DNA from: Plantago major
Lineage: Eukaryota; Streptophyta; Magnoliopsida; Lamiales; Plantaginaceae
DNA length: 64,000 nucleotides
Assembly: GCA_026545765.1 (NCBI GenBank)
Contig: JAIFAC010000286.1
Span: 1 to 64,000, forward strand
Direction: 5' to 3'
The notes under the pieces were generated by a model that saw nothing but the letters and a program-made list of their open reading frames with translations, did no database searches and was not told the origin of the DNA. The position numbers and the translations under genes were made by a program. Of this stretch, positions 23,337-35,812 are shown piece after piece (position 1 is the first letter of the stretch; every line of letters begins with the position of its first letter).

Positions 23337-23709
23337 TCACCAACGATGACTATCTGACCTATTACAAATCTGGATGAGGAAACAATCCACCACTTAATCA
23401 TTTCTTATGATTTTTCAATTCATTCAATTAAGTGCAAAAAGTAAACATCAACCAAGTCACAAGGTGTGATCTTTGCTGACAAGTTATCTTTTATAGAATA
23501 CTATCTGAGAGTAAGTTCTTCAGATAAGTTACAAATAAAGATTACAGATAACTTCGATACATAAAACAGCTTAAGCTCAACAAGAAAAATACAACAAAAT
23601 TACATTGTAAATTAGGACAACAGAGTAACCAAGCTCCAAGTAAACATCCTAATAGACTAGTCTTCAAGTCTTTAATCTCTTCAAGTCTTCAAAGATTTCT
23701 ATGGATCAC
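23337..23709 (-). other. 3' untranslated stretch of element B
   Basis: Homologous to 17117-17489 of element A. It is AT-rich, and no gene is seen. Confidence 0.5.
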
Positions 23710-26700
23710 CGCAAATTTCCTATCTCCAAACCTTTTGATGTCATCAGAATAATCATAGAGAAGTGTTCTGACGAGCATCGCAGTGTCTTTGGCAAATCCA
23801 CAGACCTCTTTGTAGGTTTTGGTAGGATTTTTCTTGACAAAGTGTTTGACCCATAGATACTTTCCCCACTTCCAGGCATGCTCTATTCTGATATCTGAAA
23901 GCTTGAAGTATTCGTAGATAATCCTCAGATATCTGATGTCACCCTTGTATTGATCTTCAGTTAGATAGAACGACTCATGTGGTTCCACAAATGAGTCTTG
24001 CTCTTGTGCTGCTCCTTTGATATTTAGAATTCGCACATCATCCGCTTTCCATATGGACATTCATCAGAGAGGTCCTTTCTCATGGCTTCAATTCTCTTGA
24101 CAACTTCAAAATCCAACCAGGCTTTAATGTGATTGGTGTTAATCAAGGTTGACTTATCTTTTCTCCATGCCATAAGTTGTTTATGGATTGGTTCTGGAAA
24201 TCTTGAATTTACCAGTAGATGCTTAAGTTCCAGAATCCAATAGCCATTTTTCTGATTGATGCACCTGTAGACAGAGGAATCATTGTCATACTTCACATAC
24301 TCTATTTTGGCTTCTTCCGCCCGAGTGGAGTCGACTTTGTCTTTGCTCACCTCACTGCTCCTTCTCTGCCTTGAATTCTCTTTGGGGTTGTTGTTTGAAG
24401 AACCACCACCGGATAGACTTGGTATTTCCAGAGGGTGTTTTAGCTAGGGCTTTGCGCTATGGGCCCGCCAGCTTTCAATTTTCCTTTTTCTGTGAAGAGG
24501 AGCTTCATCTTCATCAGATTCCTCATCATCATCATCAAGATCAATTCTTGAGAGACTTTTGCAGCCTTCTTCATTGCCCAGGGACTTGATTTGGCCTTCT
24601 TCTTTTTCTTCAGAAGATTCATCAATCCCTTTAACCTATCTTCTCCTTGGAGCCTTGGTACTCCTTGGAGGTTTCTGTGCCATGGCCCTTGTTATCATTG
24701 TAGTTCCTTCAGTAGGTTTCTGGGAAGCAGCTTCTATTTGCAAAGCAGCTTGAGGAGGGTTCATTGATTCGAGTGGTGGTCGGAAGTTTTCATGTTTCTT
24801 CTTCCTCTCTCGAGCCGCATCACCCAGATTTCTTCTTGTTTTCTCCTTCTTCCCATTCCCCGACTTTGAGGTCCAGATTTGTACACTCTTTCCCTTAGTC
24901 ATTGTCATCGACTCATCATAAAAGAATCAGAGAGAGTTAAAATGCCCTTGCAAATAATTGTAGGCAGTGACCAACTTCTGAAGTTCGGCTTTGAGCTCCT
25001 GATTTTGCTTGATATGTCCATTGTCCTTATCAGTGAGCTCTGCCAATGGGCCTAGGATAGCATCTGCTTCCAAAGCAGGTAATTTGCCTCTTGAAAGCTT
25101 TTTCACTAAAGACACATCATCGCCCCTTATCATTCCTGCATCTTTCTGAGCAATGACTATGCTAGTTGTTCTCTGAGTGATCAGCTCAGTGAACTTTTTC
25201 ATTTTAGAGGGGACGGAGGCAATCACTTCCTTGTTTTGTGAAGACATCTCCTTTTCGATCACCAAGATTGTATCTGCTCATGTATTCATTGAGTGGACAT
25301 TTGGCAATTTGTTGAATATTGCAGAGCAATCAGCCTTTTCAAGTGAGAAACCGCTAGATGTTCATTGCGGTGTTCGCCAAAGTATTGTCTTCTTTATCAT
25401 CCGAGTAATCACCAAAGGATCTTCATCCTCTCGACATTCTCATCGATTGTATCGAGTCCAAAGAACCATCTCGTAGATTGGTTTCTTCCCTTCGGGAGGA
25501 GGATGGTACTTCTTTGAAGATGATGCAACTTAGCATCATGCTTGACTTCGATACTTCTTCAAGATTTAGATCTTTGGTGATAGCATTCAAAGATCCTCGT
25601 AGCTCTTTAACTTCGTAGTAAGCAATCATTTCTTGTAAGTATTGATCTTGTAGTTGATCAAGCTTGTCTCTCGATCTAGCTATTTGATCTTCCAATGAAG
25701 ATGGGGTTGTTCTTCTTCCAACAGCTTGTCCGAGTTGAGCGCCTCGATCGAGTATTCCACAATTTCGAGCGATTTCTCGTAATCCTCAACTACTTGTTCA
25801 GTAATAACCTTTTGTTGGGAAGATGGATGAGTTGACTTTTGAGGAGATGGAGACGGAGATTTCTGTGAAGTCTTCTCAGTGTGCTTTTCATCAGCTGAGG
25901 CATTATTTCTTAGGGAAATTCCTCCGTCCCCGTGGGCATCATCATCATCCTTTTGTCTGTGTCATCCTTTGGTGATGGTTAGTGGGAGGTTCATCGAAGT
26001 AATTTACGTTTATCTCTGCCTCCTCATCATCTCCCAAGGAAATATCTGGGGCCATGGTTAGATATAACTTTGACAGATACAAGATTGATCACTTCCGGGA
26101 TAGTGATCTTCTGCCCATTAACCTCTTCTTGTTCCGAAGGTATAAATTGCGTAGTCTCAAGGTGACTGGCCGAATGCCATTTGTAATCTTGTCCACCATC
26201 CGCCTGCTCAAAGGCTTGTATCAAACTATGTGCCACTTCTCGAGAAATCTTATGCAATAGAGTCGCAATCGTGGAACTGCTCGTAGGGAACATTGCATGG
26301 ATATATGTCTCCAAGTCAAGAGCTCGTGCTCTGCTTGGTTGATCTGTGATTCTCAATATTTCAGAGAGATCAGAGCACCTTAACTTCTGCCATTTCTTGA
26401 AGCATTGAATATGCTTTGGCAGGGTGTGAGCTTTGAAGAAGGGAAGTAGGTCCATTTTCTCATCAATGGGAACTCGCTTCAGATCTGTTTGAGCCTGAAA
26501 GAAAGAGTTTTGAGTGAGCTTCAAAACTTTTGTAGATATCTAAGTAGAGGTGTAGTTTAGTTTCTGGGTTACCTGATTACGAACATGAGACTCAGATACT
26601 TGAACCATTGAGACAATGGGTGTCTCAGATATCTTGTTGTGAGGTGGAGACTTTGAAGTCTGGTCCTCATCAACCTTTCTTTCTTGAACCTGAGAATTAA

Positions 26701-29146
26701 AATTATCACAATACTTAGGAAATTTTATCAAGAAAAACTTTAAGTGACAAGTCAGATATCTGAGAGGTCAATTACCTCCATGGGAGGCTCAGATACTTGT
26801 CTCTCAGAGACTTGTGCAGTCTCTGGAATCTTTCCTTGTGATGAAGGCCTTGATGCCTCATCAATTTCCATAGGTGCAGGGGATGTCGCAACTCTGTCCC
26901 CTTGCACTTCTACTTCTGAGTGAGCCTGTAAGTAGATAGTATTGAATAATTTAGAAGAAGTTTTAAGATAACCCAAGATGAAGAGTACTTATCACTGATT
27001 TTCATATACCTTCATGTTGGAAGGCTCAGTGAAATTTTCTTCAGAAACCTTTTCGGTCTCTGGGTTCTTTTCTGGCATTTATGCCTTATCTTCCTCTTTC
27101 TCAGTTGGAGCCTGTTAGAAACATTTATTTTAAATGATTAAGCACATAAACATATAACTGAAGAAGTGTTATCTTAAGAATCAATTATTACCTGTGGCAC
27201 AGGCTCAGATATCTTAAGAGGCGAGGTTGAGGGAACCTCCTTCTCAGTTTCTGAGGTAAGCTTTTCAGCTTCCTCTTGTTTCTGTGTTTCTAACTCAGCC
27301 TGTTAACAAAGAAATTTTATGAGTAACAAGATGTATAAGCATAAAATTTTTCACAAGATAAGAGTTAAACCATTCAACTACCTGAGCAGTTTCAGGCTGA
27401 TTGGTCTCTAGAACATGTGACCTTTCTATACTTTGGTCTTCTTGTCCCAGTGCAGTTTCTTTGCTTGAAGTTTCTGGTACTTCACACCTTTCCTGAGGAC
27501 TCAGTTGCCTCCCCTGGTTGATCATTCTGAGTAGATGTCTCAGTTTGATCCCTCTCAGTGTGTTGGGGAACCTGCTCTTTTGCAGGATTTTCTTCAGCTT
27601 GTTGCAAAGCTGGTAATTCGAAATGGAGTTCATTGACCATTTCATCAACCACTTGTGGTCATGGTTGTTGTGTTTGGGGTTGTCTGGAAGCAGAGGATTG
27701 ATCATTGGAGTGTTCTTCCAGATTTTTAGATGTGGCATTTTCATCAGCATCTGCCAGCACTAAATTTCCACTCATCAGGGCTTCTTGAAGTTGTGCATAC
27801 GAAACGTTCCCTGATGAAGTGTTTGCACCAACAACCTTTGCTATAGGTGCTTGTTCAAAGAACTCGTGGTGTAGGTTCTTTTCGATACCTTTTCACCAAG
27901 CCATTATTTCAAAGAACCTTAGCCCTCTTTGTTCTTTCTAGGACTTGAGAGATGACTAGTTCATCATCTTCATTGTCAGAGCTCTCATCAGCATTGGGAA
28001 CTGATTGGTCCATTACTCCTGCGATTTCTGCAGATAGGGCTTGGTGCTTTTCATCTGTTTTGGAAGCATTTATCAGTTCATCAGCAAGGTCTGCAGATAT
28101 CTGAGAATCGACAACCTCTTTGGGTGTGTCTTCTGATTTGCCAGTAGACTTCTTTCTTGAAGTTCTGGGCTTCTTGGTCGCAACCTTTTCTTCAGATGAC
28201 TTTTCGCATTTTCGCTTCTTAGAACCTTTCGAGACCCAAGAACCTTTTTCATCATGTTCAGATACTCATATTTGTAGAGTACGTTCGCTGGCTATTTCAA
28301 ATTCCTCTCCGAGCTTAATGCCAAGCTTTTCTAGCAAGTAGCATATCTTCGCACTATAGCCATCGTGGCCTTTCGCTCAGCTAGTCCTTTGGCAATCTTA
28401 GGCTCAAGCCTCAATCTTCTTCACAAACTTCATGAAGGCGCATTGCCAGCTTAAAAGGGTTTTCCAAATTTTTGTCTTGTTGATTCAAAGAAGAACATCA
28501 TGATCCATCGCTCTTAGCTTATCCGTCAAGACCTCCTTGTAGACCATCAAAGCATCTGTGAAGAATGCAAGCAATACATCGCAGGAACCATCGATGTCCG
28601 GTTCGGATGTCGAGAAGCTTGAACTCGGTGTATCTGATTTTCAAGATCACACACGCCATCGCATAAACTGCTTAACACCTTCAAGGAGATCATCATCCTT
28701 GGTGTTTATTTCAAAATCCTTTCCAAGATTTTGAATCTCAAACAACTTACGTAAAGTTGTTAAGTTCGTATGATTTCTTTTCCTCGATCGAGGTTTTGAT
28801 GTACACTATTTCAAAGGCCTTCGTAAACACAGAAATTACCTCGAGTTGTTGTAAAATTCCAACACATCGAGTGATGAAATTCCACTGGGCAGCGTATAGA
28901 AAACCCTTAATTTGTGCCTTTTCAAGCATGTCAAGAATCAGCTTTCTGTCGGCTTGGTTCTCTATTGCAGCCGTGAGGTATTCCTCAACCATGGCACCAC
29001 CCCAAATCATTCTGTGATTTGAAGTCCAATGGTCAGGATTAAAATCTCCTACCAGTCGGTTGTTCACAATAACCAACTCTGGTGCTTGCTTTTCAAAGAT
29101 TCAAGGAGGATTGAGATTTCTATGTGGAAGAAATCTTTGGGGCCAT
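23710..29146 (-). pseudogene. Third gene of the Sirevirus-type element, long form with introns, element B
   Basis: Family unknown. A candidate start codon (ATG GCC CCA AAG) is at 29146 and the C-terminal end is near 23710. It includes an N-terminal domain missing from element A (LVGDFNPDHWTSNHRMIWGG near 29040, then LILDMLEKAQIKGFLYAAQW). A Lys-rich segment resembling a nuclear localisation signal follows (near 28180-28240, KKRLRPRS-type in the shifted frame). Then come small phase-0 exons with GT-AG introns, for example 27112-27192. The long exon has an acidic region, a coiled coil (24927-25265) and the conserved C-terminal domain (23710-24350, KNGYWILELKHLLVNSRFPE). Exon ends coincide with those of element A. 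Many frame breaks are present. Regulation may come from a TATA box at 29335. Confidence 0.65.
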
Positions 29147-29780
29147 CTCTTTATATAGTGTACGGAATTTGGATTGGTGTTTGAAAGAGATTTGATTCAG
29201 TAATTCTTTGCAGAAAAACTTAATCTTGATTTGCAGAGTTTGTAGAGGTTTTGCAGAGAATCAAGAGAAGGATTTGCTATTTTTATGCAAGTCGGAATGT
29301 TGGATTAGGCGAAAGTAATTTCTTTTGCCAAAATCCTATATATATAGCAACGTAATTCTAACAAACATATACATACAAATTGATTTTGTGTACGATCGTG
29401 ATTTGCAAGGTGCGTGAGCAAAAGCTAGTTCGGCATTAAATGCATAGTGGGCCATGTCCAATTTCAACACCCACTATTTACAGAGAATTAATTTCATCGC
29501 TAAGATCAAACGCCATTTCATCAAGGGTCAATATTGCTTTTCAGAATGATCACAATCAAGAATGATTGTGCCCAATTAATGAATTTTGGCTATTAGCTAT
29601 CCGAATCACGCTTGTATGACAAGAACACCGCTTGCATCTCAATCATTTTATACTTAGGATTTTTCCAAGTTTTCATCAAGATAGAAATAATGCGAATTTC
29701 AAGAGAGTAGTCGATCGCAGATAGTTGTACTATTCTCCTTTGTGTTCTGCTTATAGAGTGATTCAGATATCCGAGTTCCG
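29147..29780 (-). promoter_or_regulatory. Candidate internal promoter and 5' UTR of the third gene
   Basis: On the - strand, CTATATATATAGG at 29335-29347 is a strong TATA box. It lies about 190 bp upstream of the ATG at 29146, with an AT/pyrimidine-rich presumptive leader between them. No ORF occupies 29147-29780. A second TATA-like word (CTATATAAAGAG) lies directly at the ATG and is too close to serve it. This block is absent from element A. Promoter function is inferred. Confidence 0.5.
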
Positions 29781-29990
29781 CTTCGTAGATCTTGTCGCCT
29801 TTTGCTCTTTAGCTTTTTGACTTCGGATACCTGCTCCAGCTTTTCTTTTCTCTTTCGTAATGCCTGCTCCAGACTTCTTCTCTAGATAGCCGCCCGAAAC
29901 CTCTTTCCGGATACCCGTGCATTTCTCTTTCTCTTTCTCGATGCCCGCTCTAAACCTCTTTTCCGGATAGCCGCCCAAACCTGAACTTTT
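29781..29990 (-). repeat. Minisatellite after RNase H, element B
   Basis: Degenerate repeats of a 20-30 bp word (reverse strand GGTATCCAGAAAAGAGG with GGAACGGG-like links) fill the interval between the RNase H stop and the third-gene promoter. Element A has a short version at 13362-13495. Confidence 0.65.
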
Positions 29991-30780
29991 TCAGTTCGAA
30001 GGTAGTTCCAATAGTCCAAGGCTGTGTCTTAAGACTAAGAATCTACTTTCTTGTAGTGGCTTAGTGAAGATATCTGCAAGTTGGTGTTCAGTGCCAATCT
30101 TGAGTATCTCTATATTGCCTTTTTCCACATGGTCTCTCATGAAGTGATATTTAACATCAATGTGCTTTGTTCTGGCATGAAATTTAGGATTCTGTGTAAT
30201 TGCAATAGCACTTGTGTTGTCACAGAAAATGGGAGTTTTCTTCTCATCGAGTCCATAGTCTTTAAGTTGTTGTTGTATCCACAGAATTTGTGTTGCACAA
30301 CAACCAAGAGTAATATATTCAGCCTCCGTGGTAAAAGTTGCAATTGAGTTTTGCTTCGCTAAACCACGAGATAAGTCTAGTACCCGTAAACCCACAAGTT
30401 CTCGAGGTGCTTTTCCTATCAAGCGTTGATCCAAAGATAATCAAGATCCGAGTAACCAGCTAAACTCAATCCACTTTCTTTGGGATACCACAGACCTACA
30501 TCTATTGTACCTTTTACATACCTTAATATTTTCATAGCAATGTTATAGTGTGTTTGCATCGGATTTGTCTGAAATCTAGCACACACTCCAACGGCGTATT
30601 GAATATCGTGTCTACTTAAGGAGGTAAAGTAGTGAACTTATCAATTTCCTATACTTATGTTCTTCAACACTCTCTTCGATTCAAGATAGGTCATTTTGGT
30701 TCCTATGCTCATAGGTATCTTAGCATTCTTTCGTATGCTTTAAATTGAACTTCGTGAGCATATCTTTTGCATACTTTGTT
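29991..30780 (-). pseudogene. copia RNase H, element B
   Basis: The open part, 29991-30434, encodes TTEAEYITLGCCATQILWIQ, FCDNTSAIAITQNPKFHART and LADIFTKPLQESRF, ending in LELPSN like element A. The upstream part (30435-30780) is frameshifted. It is nearly identical to 12546-13361. The RNase H function is intact in its second half only, as read. Confidence 0.78.
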
Positions 30781-31987
30781 TGACTAATGAATATTCCATC
30801 ATTGAGTTGCTTGACTTGCAATCCTAGAAAATAATTCATTTCTCCCATCATGCTCATCTCAAACTTGCTTTTCATGAGATTTGCAAAGTCATTACAAAGT
30901 TGCTTGTCCTTAGATCAAAATATGATGTCATCAACATATACTTGAACCAAGAGTAGTTTCCCATCATGATTTAAGGTAAATAAAGTTTTATCAACTTCAC
31001 CTTTCTTGAAACCACTATTCAGAAGGTATTTGGCTAAAGTGTCATACCACGCTCTTGGAGCCTGCTTCATATATAGAGCTTCAGAATTTATAAACCATTC
31101 TACTTTCTCGAGGAAACTTCAAAGCCGTGGTTGCTCAACATAAACTTCTTCCGCAAGTTCACCGCTCAAGAATGCACTTTGACATCCATCCGATAAACTT
31201 TAAAATCTTTATGAGTCAGAAGGCTAGAAAGAGTCTTATTGCATCCAATCTGCAACCGTGCATATGACTCATCAAAATCTAAGCCTTCACCGGTAAATCC
31301 TCGCAACTAATCTTGCTTTGTTTCCGGTTATTTCACCAGATTCATTCATCTTGTTTCGAAACCCATTTAGTTCCAATCACGTATATTCCTTCTACAAATG
31401 GAACTAGTTTCAGACTTTGTTTCTCTCAAATTGATCCAACTCTTCTTGCATTGCGTAGATCCACTTGGTCTCCTAATGCTTCTTCTATAGTTTTAGTTCA
31501 ATATTTGAGATGAAACATCCAAAGAGAGATTTAGCGCTTCACTATTGCTCCTAGTCCTAACACCTTGATTAATTGGTCCAATTACATCCTTTGTAGGATG
31601 ATCTTTGATCCATCTCATCATAGGTTTAGTGCTAGTAGGATCAATATCCAAGTGATTTGAATGTGAATCACTAAGATTATGATTTGATACTTTTTCAGTA
31701 TCTGATATATCTGACACATGGGAAATGTCAAGGATATCTGACACTTTTTCAGTGTTAGAGATATCTGGAACTTGCATTTCAGCAGTCTCATTTTCAGATA
31801 CCTCTTCATGATGAAGGTTCTCAGTAACCTGTTCCATTTCTGGAAAACTCGTAGGAAATTCCTCATCATGTCTGTGAGTCATCTTGTTGTTACTAGGCAT
31901 ATCAAGCTTTTCTACATCAGAGTCATCCTCACTTTCCATAATGATGTTTCTCCTTTCTGAGGATTCTTCTTCAGAATCCCTCAGCAT
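30781..31987 (-). pseudogene. copia reverse transcriptase and acidic linker, element B
   Basis: The reverse-strand text has the linker at 31493-31987 (ESEDDSDVEKLDMPSNNKMT). The RT blocks are KMNESGEITGNKARLVA, QAPRAWYDTLAKYLLNSGF and the YVDD box (LLLVQVYVDDIIF) near 30930. Multiple stops and shifts occur. The order and wording match element A at 11341-12545. Confidence 0.75.
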
Positions 31988-33020
31988 TAGTTCTTTGAAC
32001 CTTTTTCTGAGAGTTCATCATTAGGAGGTGTTTTCTTACTTCCTTCATAGAATACAACATGAACTGATTTTTCAATTTTCTTTGTTCTTTTGTTGTAAAT
32101 TATATAGGCTTTGCTATTCGTGGAATAACCAAGAAACACACCTACATCTGCCTTTGGTTGAAATGTTCTCAAATACTCTCAGATGTTTGATATTAGGGGG
32201 TCTACCAACCAAGATTTCATAAGGGGTCTTGTCATGGTGTTTGTTTATCAAACATCTGTTCTGAGTGTAGCAGGCTGTGTTTACAGCTTCAACCCAATAA
32301 ATTTCACTTATTTCAAAGGTCACTAGCATTGTTCTTGCAGCTTCTTTAAGGGTTCTGCTTTCCTTTCTCGCAACACCATTTTGTTGAGGTGTTCTTACAG
32401 AGGAAAGTTGGTGTTGTATACCTTGCGTACAAAACTCCTTTATGTAATCGTCGACAAACTCAAGACTCACGGTCTGTTCTGATTGCAGATACCTTGTCAT
32501 TTTTCATGACTTCAAGCTTTTTCAGCAAGTTTGGTATCTCCACCCTGGCATCATATTTGTGTTTTAGAAAGACAACCCAAGTAAATCTTGAGAAGTCATC
32601 TACAACAACCAGACCATACTTCTTTCCTACATAACTAGTTACAGATGATTAAAAAAGATCCATGTGTAATAGTTGCAGTGGTCTAACACTAGAGTGTCTG
32701 ATTTTGGACTTGAAAGAGATCTTAGATTGTTTCCATCCGACAAAGTGTAATGATACCATCCTTTCGAAGATGTTCGAAGGCCAACCACTAACTCTTTCGC
32801 AAGTCTGCTCGTAGTTTTGAAGTTCAAGTGACTCATTCTTTTGTGCTATAACCAAGGTCTTCCGGTGACTGATTGACTCACCATGAGACATTCTTCAGCC
32901 TGGCAGATGCCCAATCGGCAACATAAAGATCGCTTTTCACGAAAGCAACCAAGACTCTCGCTTTGACTCATTGTCAATTAGTTTGCGATTTTGCTTTGAA
33001 TTTTATAGTAAAACCTCTTG
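31988..33020 (-). pseudogene. copia integrase with GAG-pre-integrase domain, element B
   Basis: The integrase segment at 32114-32500 reads SLEFVDDYIKEFCTQGIQHQ, then LSSVRTPQQNGVARKESRTL, the block containing the catalytic Glu. MSHLNFKTTSRLAKELVVGL at about 32836 is the zinc-binding pre-integrase domain. The downstream part (31987-32172, FQPKADVGVFLGYSTNSKAY) is the typical C-terminal piece before the acidic linker. Several frame breaks interrupt it. Confidence 0.75.
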
Positions 33021-33254
33021 TCACAAACCGCTCATGCTAAATAGATTATATTTCAAATCCTTAACATGTAATACGCCGTTGATTGTTAATGAACCCAATT
33101 TGACGCCAAATCCCGTAGAGGGATTTAATTCTCCTCCAAAGATATCCGATATTTGGTCCTGTTGCAAACTTTGTAATCGACAGATTTTCTTTGTCTCCGC
33201 CATGTGCTTCCGATCCACTATCAAATAGCCATTGTGCTTTAGTCCAAGAAGCAT
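33021..33254 (-). pseudogene. copia protease remnant, element B
   Basis: It encodes a degraded active-site region (NGYLIVDRKHMAETKK, where VDSGxxxHM would be expected). It then reads FGVKLGSLTINGVLHVKDLK and YNLFSMSGL, typical of the C-terminal half of copia protease. An intact catalytic D-S/T-G triad is not readable. Confidence 0.6.
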
Positions 33255-35701
33255 TCTCGCATAATAACAGAACAGGAGATTAGGTTCTCAATTTACAATT
33301 GAACCATCAGACTAAACAATCTTCCAAGAGGAATCCATTTTTGAGTGAATTTCTCGAACATTCTTTTGTCCGACAGAACATAAGGAGGAATTCTAATTGA
33401 ATGATTATCATTATTAAGAATTATTTTCTTCCTCGATGTGTTCCTAGGTGCTCCATTTGGTGCTTTCAGACACTGTCAGTTTCGAGTTTGCTTTTCAAAG
33501 AACTTAGCTTTCCTTGTCGATTTCTTCTAGCCCCGATATCTGATTTTCAAGGGCTTGATTCAACTTCCACTTCGATAATTGCTCGAGCAATTCTAGCCTT
33601 TAGCCATCGTTTGCTCGCTTTTGTATTCATGAGCAAGTCGCTCGATGCCTTTATAGCCAATACTGCTTTGAGCACTTGAAGCTATCTCGAGATCTTTTCT
33701 CAGCCTTTGCTAGTCTCTGTTGGTCCAATTTCTTTCCGTAAAGTGACATGAGAATTTGCCACTCGCAATTCTACCTTTTGAGAGACATAGACCGTGGGTG
33801 TTTACATTTTCAAAGGTCGATTCTTTTTAGAGACATGCCCAACAGTTTTCTTTTTGACTTGTTTTTCCCACAAAGGTTTAGTCGCAACTGCCTTTCCTTT
33901 GTCTACAATCTTCGTCTTCTGACCGATATTATGGATTGCATGGGAACCATCTTGCTGAGTACTTACAAATGTTCTTCTTGCCTCACTGTTATTCAGAGTA
34001 GTAGAACAATCTGTCTGTGTATTCAAATTTCAAGTCCTTTCTTTTCAAGGATCTCTTAAGTAAGATTGTACTTCAAGAAGAGTGTCACTAGCTTTGGCAT
34101 AAGATTGAAAAGATAATTCTTTCTTTTTGAGTTCCTTGTTCTCAGAAAGAAGATCTTCATATTTCTTTCGTAATTCAGCCATTGCTTCTTTATGTGAATT
34201 TTCAGTCTCAAATATCTGAGCTTTGAGAAATGCATTTTCAGATCCTTTTCTCGATATCTTAACTAATTGAGAATTTTCCTTGCAAGAGAATTCTTTCTTC
34301 TTCAAGATTTTCGGCTCTAGCTCGGATCATTAGAAATTCTCTTCATAGATGTCAAGTTCTTTCCTAGATTTTCTAGATCCTTGATTTCTTCTTCATCACT
34401 TTCATAAGTGTAACAAGAAGTATGTATTACCTCATCACCATAAGATGCTTTTCAATGTTAGAGATGTCCGACCAATAATCTCAAAGAACTCCACACATTT
34501 CATTTTCTTGAGGTCAAGTCGATTACATCGTGAGTAACTCCACATAATTCGGTGATGGTAAAGTTGAGTCATCCGAATCATCTTCGAGTCCGTCTCAACA
34601 TCTAGAGCATCCAAATGAGTTTGATTTTCTTTCTTTCTTCGCTAACAAAGCTCGCTTCTTCAAGATTCTTCTATCTTTCTTGTCACATGTCCTTAGTTTG
34701 TTCAAGGCGTGACAATCCTTCCTTGAAGTGGCCAGGTTTCGACAATAGAAACAGATATCGCTTCCAATTTCGCTCTCAAGACATGATGCTTTCTCGAAAT
34801 GGGTTTGTTCAAATGAAGCTTTGCATATTTTGTACCGGTGATAGTTTGAGCTTAGATGCTTTTTCACTTCTCTTCGCTTTCCTTCTCTCAATTTCGATCG
34901 ATATATTTGCTCATTTGCTTTGTAGCAAGAGCATCCTCGCCTCTTCCTTGCTTTTCTTCTTTCGAAGTTCCTCGAGTGACTAGAGCAACGCTCGCAACTT
35001 TTCAGCTTGTTTGTTCTCTCGAGTTGTCTCATAATCAACAAAGAGTAAGATGAGAGAAAGTTCCATCGAGTGATATTTCGCATTCCTCGTTGAAATAAAA
35101 GAATTTAGTATGCTCCCAGTGGTTAAGACTTCACAATAGTCTTAATCTTCTCCGACGGGAGTATCTATTGATTTCCCAAGTCGCCATATCACTCATGAGA
35201 GTGGTAACCGAAATCAAGTTCTTCCAAGGTTTCAGGGTCCTTGTTTGAAATTTTGAAATTTCAATTTGAGAACTTCAACTTGTTTTCCTTGGTTTTCTGG
35301 GCCCGCATGCATTTCTTCAATCAGCCATTGTGCAACTTTCGCTGCTTTAGCACCCCACGCCATAATCGTATGTGCTCAGTGTCGATCTCAAGATGATATT
35401 ACGAGCTTGACCATCCAGACGATTTCTCTTGGCATCTTCCGATGTCCAGTTCTCTGGCTTTGTTCAGAATAACTCGACCGGTAGATCTCCCACTTGTCGA
35501 CGCATCGCCAGGAAGACCCTTCGCTGATCTCTGTTTCTACCATTAGAAACCTCCATGACTTGCTTAAGTTGTTGAATGACAATTGGGCCATTCTTTATCA
35601 CTTCGATCATTTCATTACTTATGGCTTCAAGGTGGAGCATCATGTTATTTTTCCATTTCTCGTAGTTCTCCGGTTTGAGAACCGTGCATCACCGTAGACA
35701 T
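33255..35701 (-). pseudogene. gag, element B (full length but frameshifted)
   Basis: It starts at the ATG whose complement is 35699-35701. The core shows as ENYEKWKNNMMLHLEAISNE (about 35660-35600), a UBN2/copia-type gag motif, and RNRDQRRVFLAMRRQVGD. A CCHC zinc knuckle is at about 34715-34762 (ICFYCRNLATSRKDC, a corrupted CX2CX4HX4C). The tail is a coiled coil (34045-34305) followed by a basic segment (33802-34026). Gag forms the particle and binds RNA. Element A keeps only the first few residues and the tail. Confidence 0.7.
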
Positions 35702-35797
35702 ACCGCACACTTAACACACAAATTAAATAGTCCTCGAAATGGACAAAGTTCCTTCACCTATCTGGGATCTAGGTTCAAAGGTAAGGTGGTGAACCTC

Positions 35798-35811
35798 CCG
35801 CTCGATACCAC
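35798..35811 (-). other. Primer binding site, element B
   Basis: Reverse complement AAGTGGTATCGAGC, directly adjoining the LTR edge. It resembles the Met-tRNA site of element A. Confidence 0.6.
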
Positions 35812-35812
35812 T

